47,866 bases of DNA from Sphingomonadales bacterium (lineage in GTDB: Bacteria > Pseudomonadota > Alphaproteobacteria > Sphingomonadales > Kordiimonadaceae): NCBI GenBank assembly GCA_011088215.1, contig JAALKD010000023.1, forward strand, positions 1 through 47,866, read 5' to 3'. The notes under the pieces were generated by a model. It searched no databases. It was given only the letters and a program-made list of their open reading frames with translations, and had not been told where the DNA came from. The position numbers were made by a program, and so were the translations under genes. Shown here in pieces: positions 8,734 to 16,416 of the stretch (position 1 is its first letter; each line of letters opens with the position of its first letter).

Positions 8734-8792
8734 GCTGAAGGAAAAACAGAACTTGAGCCGGCCTCGCAGCCGACAGGAAGAGGATAAATAAA

Positions 8793-11138
8793 GTGAGCGG
8801 AAGACTGATACTTCTTTATGTCGCGGTTGCAGCGCTTGTTGCTGTTGTGTGGTTTGGGTCAAAGGCCCCCGATGTGCGACCTGAAGGTGTGCTGAGGGAA
8901 GTAGTGGAAGATGCAGATGGGAAAATTAACGTTATTCCTATCCCAATATCGGTCAATCTGACAAAGAGCGTTCTGGATATAGGCAAGGATGCAACGGTTG
9001 GGGTTGGCCGCAGAGACAGCGAACTGGGGCAGGTAATCGACTTGTTTCAAGAAACAGTGTTTGCTTACACTGGCGTACAAATAGAAGAATCTGGTGCAAC
9101 CGCTGCACTTGTATTTGAACATGATGCCAACGTTGAAGGTGATGAAGCTTATATCATCGAAATAACCAGCGCTGGCGCTGTGGTGCGGGCGTCGGCTCCG
9201 GCAGGGCATTTTTATGGTGCCATGACTCTTGCCCAGATGCTCGATAGCGGTGAACGCGGCGGGCTTGCCGCTTTGCCCCTCGGTATTATTGAAGACGCGC
9301 CGCGACTGAAGTGGCGCGGAGCGATGCTGGATGTGGCACGTCATTTCCGCACTAAGGAGTTTGTCTTTAAATTCCTCGACTGGATGGCGGTTCACAAGCT
9401 GAATGTTTTTCATTGGCATCTAACCGACGATCAGGCCTGGAGGCTCGAGATCAAGAAATATCCGAAGCTGACCGACGTGGGCGCGTGGCGTGTACCCGCA
9501 GGTGACGCTTCCGATACTGACATTGATCCAGAAACTGGTCAGCCGCGCCTCTATGGTGGGTATTATACGCAGGAATACGTACGCGAAATTGTAGCCTACG
9601 CCGAGGCGCGTTTCATTACGGTTTTGCCGGAAATTGGCCTGCCGGGTCACGCAACGGCAGCAGTGGCCGCCTATCCGGAATTTGGCACTACGAATCCGTT
9701 TGCAGGAGACCTTTCGGATTGGGGTATTTTTGAAAACACCTACAATTTGCAGCCGGAAACTCTGAAGTTTCTGGAAGATGTAATGGAAGAAGTGCTTGTT
9801 CTTTTCCCGGGTGACTTTGTCCATATTGGCGGCGATGAAGTTGCTACAAATCAGTGGGCGACCTCAAGTCGCACTAAATCGCGCATGATTGAGTTAGGCC
9901 TCACGGATGTGCATGATATTCAGCCCTACTTTACCAAACATTTTGCCACCTTCTTATCAGAGCGAGACAGGCGCCTCATCGGCTGGGATGAAATTCTGGA
10001 AGGAGGCTCGATTGAGAATTCTGCGATTATGTCATGGCGCGGCACTAAAGGCGGCGTAGCAGCAGCCAAATTGGGCCGCCAAGTCGTTATGGCCCCTAGC
10101 TCCATCTATTACACCGACTATCGTCAGAGCAATAGCCGCCATGAGCCGACAGGCCGGGAGCATATCCAGACACTCAAGAATGTTTATGAGTTTGAACCCG
10201 TCAGCAATGAGTTGACTGCTGAAGAAAAATTGGCTGTTCTCGGCGCTGAGATGACTATTTTCTCAGAACATATGCGCACGGAAGAACGTGTTGAGCATAT
10301 GGCCTTTCCGCGGCTATTGGCGATGGCAGAAACCGTCTGGTCACGTCCCGCAGCAAAGAATTTTGACGATTTTGTAAAACGCTTGATGCCGCATATGGAG
10401 CGACTGAAATCTTTGGGGATGCGGCCTGCGAACAGTGCCTTTGAAGTGCGTTTCAGCGTGGCGATTGGCCCGGACGATGGCCGTGCTGTATCGCTTAAGA
10501 ATCAGGTGGGTCAAGGTGATATTCGCTACACCTTGGATGGAAGCATTCCAATCGCTTCATCGACCCTGTATCAAGCGCCATTTGAAGCGCATGCTGGTCA
10601 GACAGTAAGGGCTACCACCTTTCATGGTAAGAAGGCCCTATCCACAGTGCGTAGTCAACCGCTCGACCAACGAACGCTTTCCGAGCGTACGAGTGATGAG
10701 CTGGCGCTATGCTCAAATCAATTGGCGATCAAGCTTGATGACGATGCACCAAGAGAGGGTCCGCGGGCAGGACTGATGGTCGATATCATGAAACCCTGTT
10801 GGGTCTACCAAAACCCGTACATGGAAGGCGTCTCTGCTGTTGAAGTGGAGGTCGGCAATTTGCCGTACAATTTTCAGATTGGTGATTTGATCGAACAAGT
10901 GGTGCTTTTGAAGCCGAGAACCGAGGACGGCGAACTAGTGGTGTTTGAAAATAGCTGCGAAACAGGCGAAGAGCTTACACGCCTGCCGTTGCAGCCTGCG
11001 ACCAAAAGCTTTGCTACTACCATGCTAAAGGCAGAACTTCCGCCGATGACAAGTGCGACCGCTCTTTGTTTTCAGGTGGCAGCTCATCATTATGATCCTC
11101 TTTGGGCCATAGACCGGGTGCGCCTAATCAGCAAATAA
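8793..11138 (+). CDS. GH20 beta-N-acetylhexosaminidase
   Basis: Exo-hydrolase releasing GlcNAc from the non-reducing end of chitooligosaccharides. The GTG start follows AGGAAGAGGA. An N-terminal hydrophobic helix (about 4-23) looks like a signal anchor, placing the enzyme in the periplasm or tethered to the inner membrane. The GH20 N-terminal fold is followed by the catalytic barrel beginning near LKWRGAMLDVARHFR; HWHLTDDQAWR and VHIGGDEV are present, giving the catalytic pair Asp348-Glu349 used in substrate-assisted catalysis. The C-terminus (about 560-781) carries a chitobiase-like segment with YTLDGSIP and a further beta-rich domain I cannot name. At 781 residues it is long for the family because of this extension. 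It completes the uptake module with the upstream kinase and receptor. Confidence 0.93.
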   Translation: MSGRLILLYVAVAALVAVVWFGSKAPDVRPEGVLREVVEDADGKINVIPIPISVNLTKSVLDIGKDATVGVGRRDSELGQVIDLFQETVFAYTGVQIEESGATAALVFEHDANVEGDEAYIIEITSAGAVVRASAPAGHFYGAMTLAQMLDSGERGGLAALPLGIIEDAPRLKWRGAMLDVARHFRTKEFVFKFLDWMAVHKLNVFHWHLTDDQAWRLEIKKYPKLTDVGAWRVPAGDASDTDIDPETGQPRLYGGYYTQEYVREIVAYAEARFITVLPEIGLPGHATAAVAAYPEFGTTNPFAGDLSDWGIFENTYNLQPETLKFLEDVMEEVLVLFPGDFVHIGGDEVATNQWATSSRTKSRMIELGLTDVHDIQPYFTKHFATFLSERDRRLIGWDEILEGGSIENSAIMSWRGTKGGVAAAKLGRQVVMAPSSIYYTDYRQSNSRHEPTGREHIQTLKNVYEFEPVSNELTAEEKLAVLGAEMTIFSEHMRTEERVEHMAFPRLLAMAETVWSRPAAKNFDDFVKRLMPHMERLKSLGMRPANSAFEVRFSVAIGPDDGRAVSLKNQVGQGDIRYTLDGSIPIASSTLYQAPFEAHAGQTVRATTFHGKKALSTVRSQPLDQRTLSERTSDELALCSNQLAIKLDDDAPREGPRAGLMVDIMKPCWVYQNPYMEGVSAVEVEVGNLPYNFQIGDLIEQVVLLKPRTEDGELVVFENSCETGEELTRLPLQPATKSFATTMLKAELPPMTSATALCFQVAAHHYDPLWAIDRVRLISK

Positions 11139-11192
11139 ACCCATTCGCTGGATAGGCTGAAGAGGCATTTTTCATCAGGTTCTATATATGAG

Positions 11193-11223
11193 TAAAGGCC
11201 GCAGGCAGGGCCCACGGCCTTTA
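11193..11223. terminator. Bidirectional terminator between hexosaminidase and nagP
   Basis: TAAAGGCCG (11193-11201) is exactly complementary to CGGCCTTTA (11215-11223), with a 13-nt loop. It sits between two convergent genes and can act on both transcripts, although the T-runs are short. Confidence 0.7.
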
Positions 11224-11266
11224 TAGTGAAATGACGAACGGATATGTATCCTCCGATGGTTTCCCT

Positions 11267-12565
11267 CTACCAGCTTCGCATTTTATGGCCTTTGAGGGCA
11301 TAAAAGAAAATGAACATATAGCAAGGCAACCCAATCCAGTAAGCGGCCTGCATATCACCCATGCTCTGGGAAAGTTTACCGAATATCAGAGGAAGAATTG
11401 CACCACCGGATATACCCATAATCAACAGCGCTGAGCCCTGGGCGGTGAATTTGCCGAGGCCGTCTAATGCCAGAGGCCACAACGAAGGCCACACCAGCGC
11501 ATGTGCAAGACCCATAAGAGCTACGAACATTACCGGGTTAGGCACGGTGGGAATCTCGGACCAGCCGATGAGCGCCTCCGATATACCGTTTGCTTCTGTC
11601 GAACTGAAAACGATCCCGAGGACACAGAGTGACCCTGCGATGGCCGAGCCCAATAACGCCTGCTGCTGACTGATATAGCGCGGGATGCATGTGACACCTA
11701 TCAGATAGCCGATTACCATGCAGACCATTGTATAGCTTGTCAGGCTTGCAAAATTGGCAACACCTAGATTGGCACCGAACAGGCCTATGGTATCGCCTGC
11801 AATCACTTCCACACCCACATAGGCAAACAGGCCAATAGCACCCAGGATGATTTGAGGAAACTGCAGAATACTGGACCTTCCGTCTGCCCCTTCCTGCACG
11901 TCGTTATCAGGCTCAATATGTGGCAATTTGGAAAATTTCACCAAGCCAATCAGAAGCGTAAGACCAACAGCCATATATAGGTAAGGACCAATGAGTTTTT
12001 CTGATAGTTCCTGTTTTTGAGCGTCGGTTGCAATTTCAGTGGTGTCACCAAAGCCTGACAGTACAAGCGCCGTAAAAACGATTGGGGCAATTACGCCTGC
12101 ACCCTTGTTGATCAGCCCCATGATGCTGATACGCATGGCCGCGCTTTCCTTGGGGCCAAGCATCACAACATAGGGATTTGACGCCGTTTGCAGGATTGTC
12201 AGGCCAGTACCAAGGACAAAAAGACCGATCAGGAAAAAGAGATAATTTGCAGTCATTGCCGCAGGAATGAACAGGAGAACACCGACAACCATGATAGCAA
12301 GGCCCAGCGCCATTCCGTTTCGATAGCCAGTTTTATCCAGAACTTTCGCCATCGGCAGCGCCATGACCGTATAGGCAATGTAAAAAGCGAAAGTCACGAA
12401 CAGGGCCTGGAATTCATTCAGGTCGCAGATGATTTTCAAAAACGGTATCAGGGACCCGTTTAACCAGGTCACAAATCCGAATATGAAAAACAACAGGCCG
12501 ATGATTGCCATCGGCAATAGCGTGCTACCGCTACTCTCCTTTTTATCCAAAATAGCGTCCATCAT
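11267..12565 (-). CDS. nagP: GlcNAc permease NagP (MFS, FHS-type sugar transporter)
   Basis: Inner-membrane sugar:cation symporter of the glucose/galactose/fucose permease branch of the MFS, 432 residues with about 12 membrane segments. The N-terminal half shows FFIFGFVTWLNGSLIPFLK and the TGYRNGM loop between helices 2 and 3; the helix IVGTGLTILQTASNPYV-like segment (here LGTGLTILQTASNPYV) is typical of FucP/NagP proteins. It is the last gene of the operon nagR-nagB-nagA-nagP, 8 bp after nagA. That context makes GlcNAc the likely substrate, imported unphosphorylated and then phosphorylated by the kinase at 4676-5713. The ATG is followed within three codons by a second potential start (ATGATGGACGC). 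Confidence 0.9.
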   Translation of the reverse strand: MMDAILDKKESSGSTLLPMAIIGLLFFIFGFVTWLNGSLIPFLKIICDLNEFQALFVTFAFYIAYTVMALPMAKVLDKTGYRNGMALGLAIMVVGVLLFIPAAMTANYLFFLIGLFVLGTGLTILQTASNPYVVMLGPKESAAMRISIMGLINKGAGVIAPIVFTALVLSGFGDTTEIATDAQKQELSEKLIGPYLYMAVGLTLLIGLVKFSKLPHIEPDNDVQEGADGRSSILQFPQIILGAIGLFAYVGVEVIAGDTIGLFGANLGVANFASLTSYTMVCMVIGYLIGVTCIPRYISQQQALLGSAIAGSLCVLGIVFSSTEANGISEALIGWSEIPTVPNPVMFVALMGLAHALVWPSLWPLALDGLGKFTAQGSALLIMGISGGAILPLIFGKLSQSMGDMQAAYWIGLPCYMFIFFYALKGHKMRSW

Positions 12566-12573
12566 TTCCCACT

Positions 12574-13722
12574 TTATTGTGTGAGTGTGGAATTGCCACT
12601 GATCCAGACTTGCTGAACCTTTTGATTGCTGTCTAAAAGCACAAGGTCTGCCCTCATGCCTGCTTTAATATCGCCCTGTGTGCCCTCAAGGCCCAGGAAA
12701 CGAGCGGGATTTGCGCTCGCCATTTGCACAGCCACTGCAAGTGGTACCTCAAGCATTGCTGCCGCGTTTCGAACAGCGCTTGCCATATCTAGGTCCGAGC
12801 CCGCCAGCGTACCATCAACTGTGGTGCAACGGCCCCCTTCAACTGTTATTTCGTGGCCCTGTAGAATAAAGTTTTTGTCTGCTGCGCCCACGCTGGGCAT
12901 CGCATCTGTCACGAGCATGATTTTCTCCGTGCCCTTGGCATACATTGCTATACGCAAGCTTGCGGCATGGACATGGTGCCCGTCGACGATAACTCCTGCG
13001 TAAGTTGAACGGTTATCAAGCGCCGCGCCCACCACGCCTGGCTCCCTGCTATTCAAGCCCGCCATAGCGTTGTAAAGATGGGTGAACCCGGTAAGTCCGG
13101 CGTCAACTGCCTCGATGGTTTCGCCGTAAGTAGCATTGGTGTGGCCCGCAGAGACGATCACACCTGCTTCGACTAGCCGCGCAATCATGTCCGGTGTTGT
13201 TTCTTCCGGTGCCAGCGTCACAAGAGTGACGCCGTTCTTCAAACTGGTCAGTAGCGCGACAGCAGCTTCGTCGATACGGCGAAATTTATTTGGATTGTGA
13301 ACGCCCTTTTTAGCTGAACTGAGAAACGGTCCTTCGATGTGAATGCCGACCACGCCGGGCACCCCAAGTTGAATTGCGCTGTCCACCGCGGCGATAGCTT
13401 CTGCAACAATATCTAAATCGTCGCTTATCAGTGTCGGCAGCAATGCAGTTGTGCCAAAGGTCTGGTGTGCGCTTGCGATGGTGCGGAGAGTGTCAACCGT
13501 CGGGGCGTCGTTAAAAAACGCACCTCCGCCGCCATTAACCTGAGTATCGATAAACCCCGGAACCAGAAAATGATCGCTGATGTCGATGTATTTTTCTGAG
13601 TTCATGTTTGTGCCTGCGGGTCGGATTTCAGCAATTAGGTCGCCCTCGATAACCAGATCGGCATTGTGCTGCCACTCGCCTGCAACCAGTATTGAACCAC
13701 CTGTTAATGCAGTTCGCATCAA
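12574..13722 (-). CDS. nagA: N-acetylglucosamine-6-phosphate deacetylase
   Basis: Removes acetate from GlcNAc-6-phosphate to give glucosamine-6-phosphate. The 382-residue length matches the family. Visible catalytic or metal residues are Glu130 (HIEGPF), His194 (SAGHTN), His215 (THLYNAM) and the general acid/base Asp273 (VTDAMPSVG). The first metal motif reads PGFIDTQVNGGGG, with Gln in place of a second His, as in enterobacterial NagA. The start overlaps the end of nagB by 4 bp (ATGA), indicating translational coupling. Confidence 0.95.
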   Translation of the reverse strand: MMRTALTGGSILVAGEWQHNADLVIEGDLIAEIRPAGTNMNSEKYIDISDHFLVPGFIDTQVNGGGGAFFNDAPTVDTLRTIASAHQTFGTTALLPTLISDDLDIVAEAIAAVDSAIQLGVPGVVGIHIEGPFLSSAKKGVHNPNKFRRIDEAAVALLTSLKNGVTLVTLAPEETTPDMIARLVEAGVIVSAGHTNATYGETIEAVDAGLTGFTHLYNAMAGLNSREPGVVGAALDNRSTYAGVIVDGHHVHAASLRIAMYAKGTEKIMLVTDAMPSVGAADKNFILQGHEITVEGGRCTTVDGTLAGSDLDMASAVRNAAAMLEVPLAVAVQMASANPARFLGLEGTQGDIKAGMRADLVLLDSNQKVQQVWISGNSTLTQ

Positions 13723-14768
13723 ACGGTCTCCGTTACTTTATTGAGATGCGGTGGCCTGTCAGGGTGATATCCGCGGGCAATCGATAGCTGGTTCGCCATT
13801 CGATAGAAACTTTGGATAAACAGAATTGGTTCGATCAAAGGGTGTGCATCGGCGACAGCTGGTAGCTCAATACCGCCGCACAACCCCTGGCCGGACGTCA
13901 ACACACAAGCACCGCGTGCAGTAAAGTCGTGGACAAGGTCTTGAATGCCTGCGCGGGTTTCATCGCGCTGACTCATTACCAGCACTGGAAAATTTTCATC
14001 AACAATCGCCATCGGCCCGTGTTTGACTTCAGCAGCACTGTAGGCTTCGGCGTGTAGGCCGCAGGTTTCCTTGAATTTGAGCGCTGCTTCTTGTGCGATG
14101 CCGTAACCAACTCCCCGACCAACCACGAAGAAATTCCGCACCTGCAAAAGCGCCTGCGTCGCTGCCCTCCAATCAAGGGCCCATGCAGCGTGTAGATTAG
14201 AAGGTAGCTTCTCCACTGACGCCAATAGTTCGGCGTCCTCGGTCCAATAGGCGACAAGCTGTAATATTGCCGCCAGAGTGGCGATATAAGTTTTTGTGGC
14301 TGCGACGCTTGTTTCTGGTCCCGCATGCAGCGGTACAACGACATCTGCTATTTTCGCGAGGGGTGAGTTGGTCACATTAACCAAAGCAATCACATAAGCG
14401 CCAGAATTCCGGGCTGCGGCGGCGGTGCGCACCAGATCCGGGCTAGCACCCGATTGGGAAAGGGCAATGAAAACTGTTCCCTCAAGCATCTGCCGTGCAG
14501 CATATACAGAGCTGACCGAGGGTGCGGCCGAAGAGACCAGAAGCCCGACTTTTGTCTCGATCACATATTTGGCGAAGGTGGCTGCGTGATCGGAGCTGCC
14601 CCGCGCGCATGTGACAACCGCTGTTGGTTTTAGGTGTCTAAGTTTCTCGCTCACCTCCTGAAGCAGCGACGCATTTGCTGCAAGCTGCTGTGCGACAATT
14701 TCGCTGGCTTCACCGGCTTCCTTGAACATTAAGGTTTTTTCTGGCGTTAAACTGACATGGGCTGTCAT
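13719..14768 (-). CDS. nagB-II: Glucosamine-6-phosphate deaminase, SIS type (NagB-II)
   Basis: A 349-residue protein built of two sugar-isomerase (SIS) domains, as in the isomerase half of GlmS but without a glutaminase domain. It probably converts glucosamine-6-phosphate to fructose-6-phosphate and ammonia. Diagnostic segments are CARGSSDHAATFAKY (first phosphosugar site), ALSQSGASPDLV, GPETSVAATKTY, and HAEAYSAAEVKHGP near the active site. It replaces the unrelated NagB-I of enterics, as is common in marine proteobacterial GlcNAc clusters. It overlaps nagA by 4 bp and follows nagR after 38 bp. Confidence 0.92.
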   Translation of the reverse strand: MTAHVSLTPEKTLMFKEAGEASEIVAQQLAANASLLQEVSEKLRHLKPTAVVTCARGSSDHAATFAKYVIETKVGLLVSSAAPSVSSVYAARQMLEGTVFIALSQSGASPDLVRTAAAARNSGAYVIALVNVTNSPLAKIADVVVPLHAGPETSVAATKTYIATLAAILQLVAYWTEDAELLASVEKLPSNLHAAWALDWRAATQALLQVRNFFVVGRGVGYGIAQEAALKFKETCGLHAEAYSAAEVKHGPMAIVDENFPVLVMSQRDETRAGIQDLVHDFTARGACVLTSGQGLCGGIELPAVADAHPLIEPILFIQSFYRMANQLSIARGYHPDRPPHLNKVTETV

Positions 14769-14806
14769 GGTCTCTAATCCTATATTTCTGTTGTTGTTCG
14801 CGGGGC

Positions 14807-15540
14807 TTACCCTTGCAGTTCGGCGACAAAATCGTAGGCGTCACCCCTATAGTAGGAATGGGTTAATTCCACCGTTGTGCCGTTAGCGAGAAAACCGCGC
14901 CGTTCGATGAGCAGCCCAGCGTCCCCTGTGCTGACGTTGAGTTTGGCCGCCTGTTCCGCATCGAAGTTTATCGCCCGTAACCGCTGAAGCGCTCGCTCAG
15001 GTCGGTGACCGGTTGCCTCCATGGCGGCGTAAAGCGAACCTTCGACAGGTCTCGACCTCATCAAGGCGAAAGCCGGAACGATCGCCGTTTCCAGTGCCAT
15101 TGGTACGTCATTGGCGTAGCGGATGCGGGTGAAACGGTGAACTTCAGTACCAGGGCCTAGCCCCAACCCAAGGCTTTCTTCCGGTGAAACAATACCTATG
15201 GAACGGTCAATCCATTCGCTGCGCACTTGCCAGCCGCGACCAGCCATGTCTTCGGAAAAGGAGGACAGGCGAGAAACGGTTTTTCAACACGCTCGGTGAT
15301 GAAAGTTCCTGCGCCCTGCCTGCGCGCTAGCAATCCATTTTCTACCAGACCGTCAATAGCTTTTCGGACGGTGATGCGAGACACGGCCATGTCTTCAGCG
15401 ATGCTTCGCTCGGGCGGCAAGGCATCGCCTTTTGGCAAAGCGCCTTGGTCAATCGCGTGCTCAATTGCGCGCGACAACTGCTGATATTTTGGTAGCGTGC
15501 TGGCGCGGTCAAGTGGCCCAATTACATTTGAAAGCTGCAT
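14807..15540 (-). pseudogene. nagR: GntR/HutC family regulator NagR, interrupted by a one-base frameshift
   Basis: Two overlapping frames together encode a full GntR-HutC repressor. The upstream frame, from ATG 15540, has the winged helix (PKYQQLSRAIEHAIDQGALP; PPERSIAEDMAVSRITVRKAI; GAGTFITERVEKPF). The downstream frame supplies the UTRA effector domain to the stop at 14807. The frame is lost at the AAA run at 15274-15276 (TTT on the coding strand): one added base gives PFSRLSSFSEDMAGRGW and a continuous 244-residue protein. Before that repair the upstream frame runs out-of-frame into non-homologous sequence. Either this is a recent inactivation, which would be expected to derepress the GlcNAc operon, or a sequencing error. 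The effector is expected to be an amino-sugar phosphate. Confidence 0.85.
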
Positions 15541-15563
15541 CGACTCGTCTCTATCGTTTTGTG

Positions 15564-15605
15564 TGGTAATATTGGTATCATAAATATAATACCAATTAAA
15601 TACCA
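15564..15605. promoter_or_regulatory. Palindromic operator region upstream of nagR
   Basis: ATTGGTAT (15571-15578) and ATACCAAT (15589-15596) form a perfect inverted repeat with a 10-bp spacer. A further TGGTA (15564) and TACCA (15601) flank it, giving four TGGTA half-sites in 42 bp. It begins 24 bp upstream of the nagR start, where an autoregulatory GntR-type operator would lie. Confidence 0.6.
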
Positions 15606-15958
15606 AAATATGATGAATTACCGAAATATTCGAAGAAAACGGCGAACAGTAAAATACACCACGCACTAGCTTCAAAAATGTTTGACGCAAAAAGGTGATT
15701 GATGAGTGCCGGTAGAGGCAAATTTGAAATGTCTATGGATGCTGCTATGGGTTAGCAGCAGGCCGATGTTTTTTTATCGCTTTTTCTGAGTAACTTTCGA
15801 CCAGAAGGAGACGCCGCTTTGGTTCATAATCTAGGTTCGGACCAAGGACGTCAGCCCGCGGGTCAACAAACGATTTCGGCCCTGCGGACGGGGCTTGCGA
15901 TCCAACTAGGGCCATAAGCCTGTTGAAACTTATCTTTTTGAAGTAAATTATATTTTTC
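15606..15958. other. Intergenic region between nagR and the copper operon, with a possible degraded small ORF
   Basis: No recognised gene. An ATG at 15702 behind AAGGTG opens 17 codons (MSAGRGKFEMSMDAAMG) to a TAG at 15753. The same frame then stays open for 53 further codons to TAA at 15915-15917. TGCTGCT/AGCAGCA (15740-15746 and 15754-15760) forms a hairpin at the stop, followed by seven T after seven intervening bases. It may be a decayed gene or chance. Confidence 0.3.
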
Positions 15959-15989
15959 TTGACCCTGTAGCGGGGTCCAGGGTTACAAT
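15959..15989 (+). promoter_or_regulatory. MerR/CueR-type metal-responsive promoter with 19-bp spacer
   Basis: TTGACC (15959-15964) and TACAAT (15984-15989) are separated by 19 bp. The spacer and its flank carry the inverted repeat ACCCTG...CAGGGT. An over-long spacer with a dyad is the hallmark of promoters twisted open by MerR-family activators such as CueR. The transcription start would fall at about 15995-15997, at or beside the ATG of the first gene. No merR-type gene is in the window. Confidence 0.8.
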
Positions 15990-15996
15990 TAGGTGT

Positions 15997-16359
15997 ATGA
16001 AACTTCTGACAAAAAAAACGTTTCTGGTTCTGATGCTATTGGGATTTGTTTGCCAAGGCCTTTGGGCTGCGCAGTCGCAAGCAGCGACGGCGGCTTGCTG
16101 CGATCCGTCTATGAAAGCTGCAATGCAGATGTCTCATGACGGTATTGGTAGTACTGATTCCATGACCGATATGCCGTGTCATGATCAAGAACAATCATGC
16201 GAGGGCTGCTGTCAAAATGTTCTTCCGCAATCCTCTGCGTTAACGCCGGCTGGGTCAACACTTGCACCAGTCAATATTGCCTCAAGAAAACCTGTCAGTC
16301 CAAACCAAGTGCTCGCGGGCATTTCGTTAAATTCCATTCCTCATCCTCCCAACGCCTGA
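15997..16359 (+). CDS. Small Cys/Met/His-rich exported protein of the copper operon
   Basis: A 120-residue protein with a signal peptide (KTFLVLMLLGFVCQGLWAAQ, residues 8-27). After it comes a metal-ligand-rich stretch: CC, AAMQMSHDG, MTDMPCHDQEQSCEGCCQ (roughly residues 35-75), then a proline/serine-rich tail. It resembles short periplasmic or membrane-associated proteins (DUF2946-like) found at the head of copper efflux operons, but I do not recognise an exact family. Likely role: binding or sensing of Cu(I)/Ag(I) in the periplasm before hand-over to CusCBA; this is inferred from composition and position. It is first behind the MerR-type promoter, 57 bp before cusC. The predicted transcript start leaves almost no leader. 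Confidence 0.7.
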   Translation: MKLLTKKTFLVLMLLGFVCQGLWAAQSQAATAACCDPSMKAAMQMSHDGIGSTDSMTDMPCHDQEQSCEGCCQNVLPQSSALTPAGSTLAPVNIASRKPVSPNQVLAGISLNSIPHPPNA

Positions 16360-16416
16360 TTAGACGTTTGTTGCTGCGCTCTGCGCGGTTTTCATTAATC
16401 TAACCAGGTAAATATT

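Noticed and set aside
8859..9419. 186-codon minus-strand frame inside the hexosaminidase gene
   Set aside because: It is antisense to a well-supported GH20 coding region with intact catalytic motifs and has no recognisable domain.
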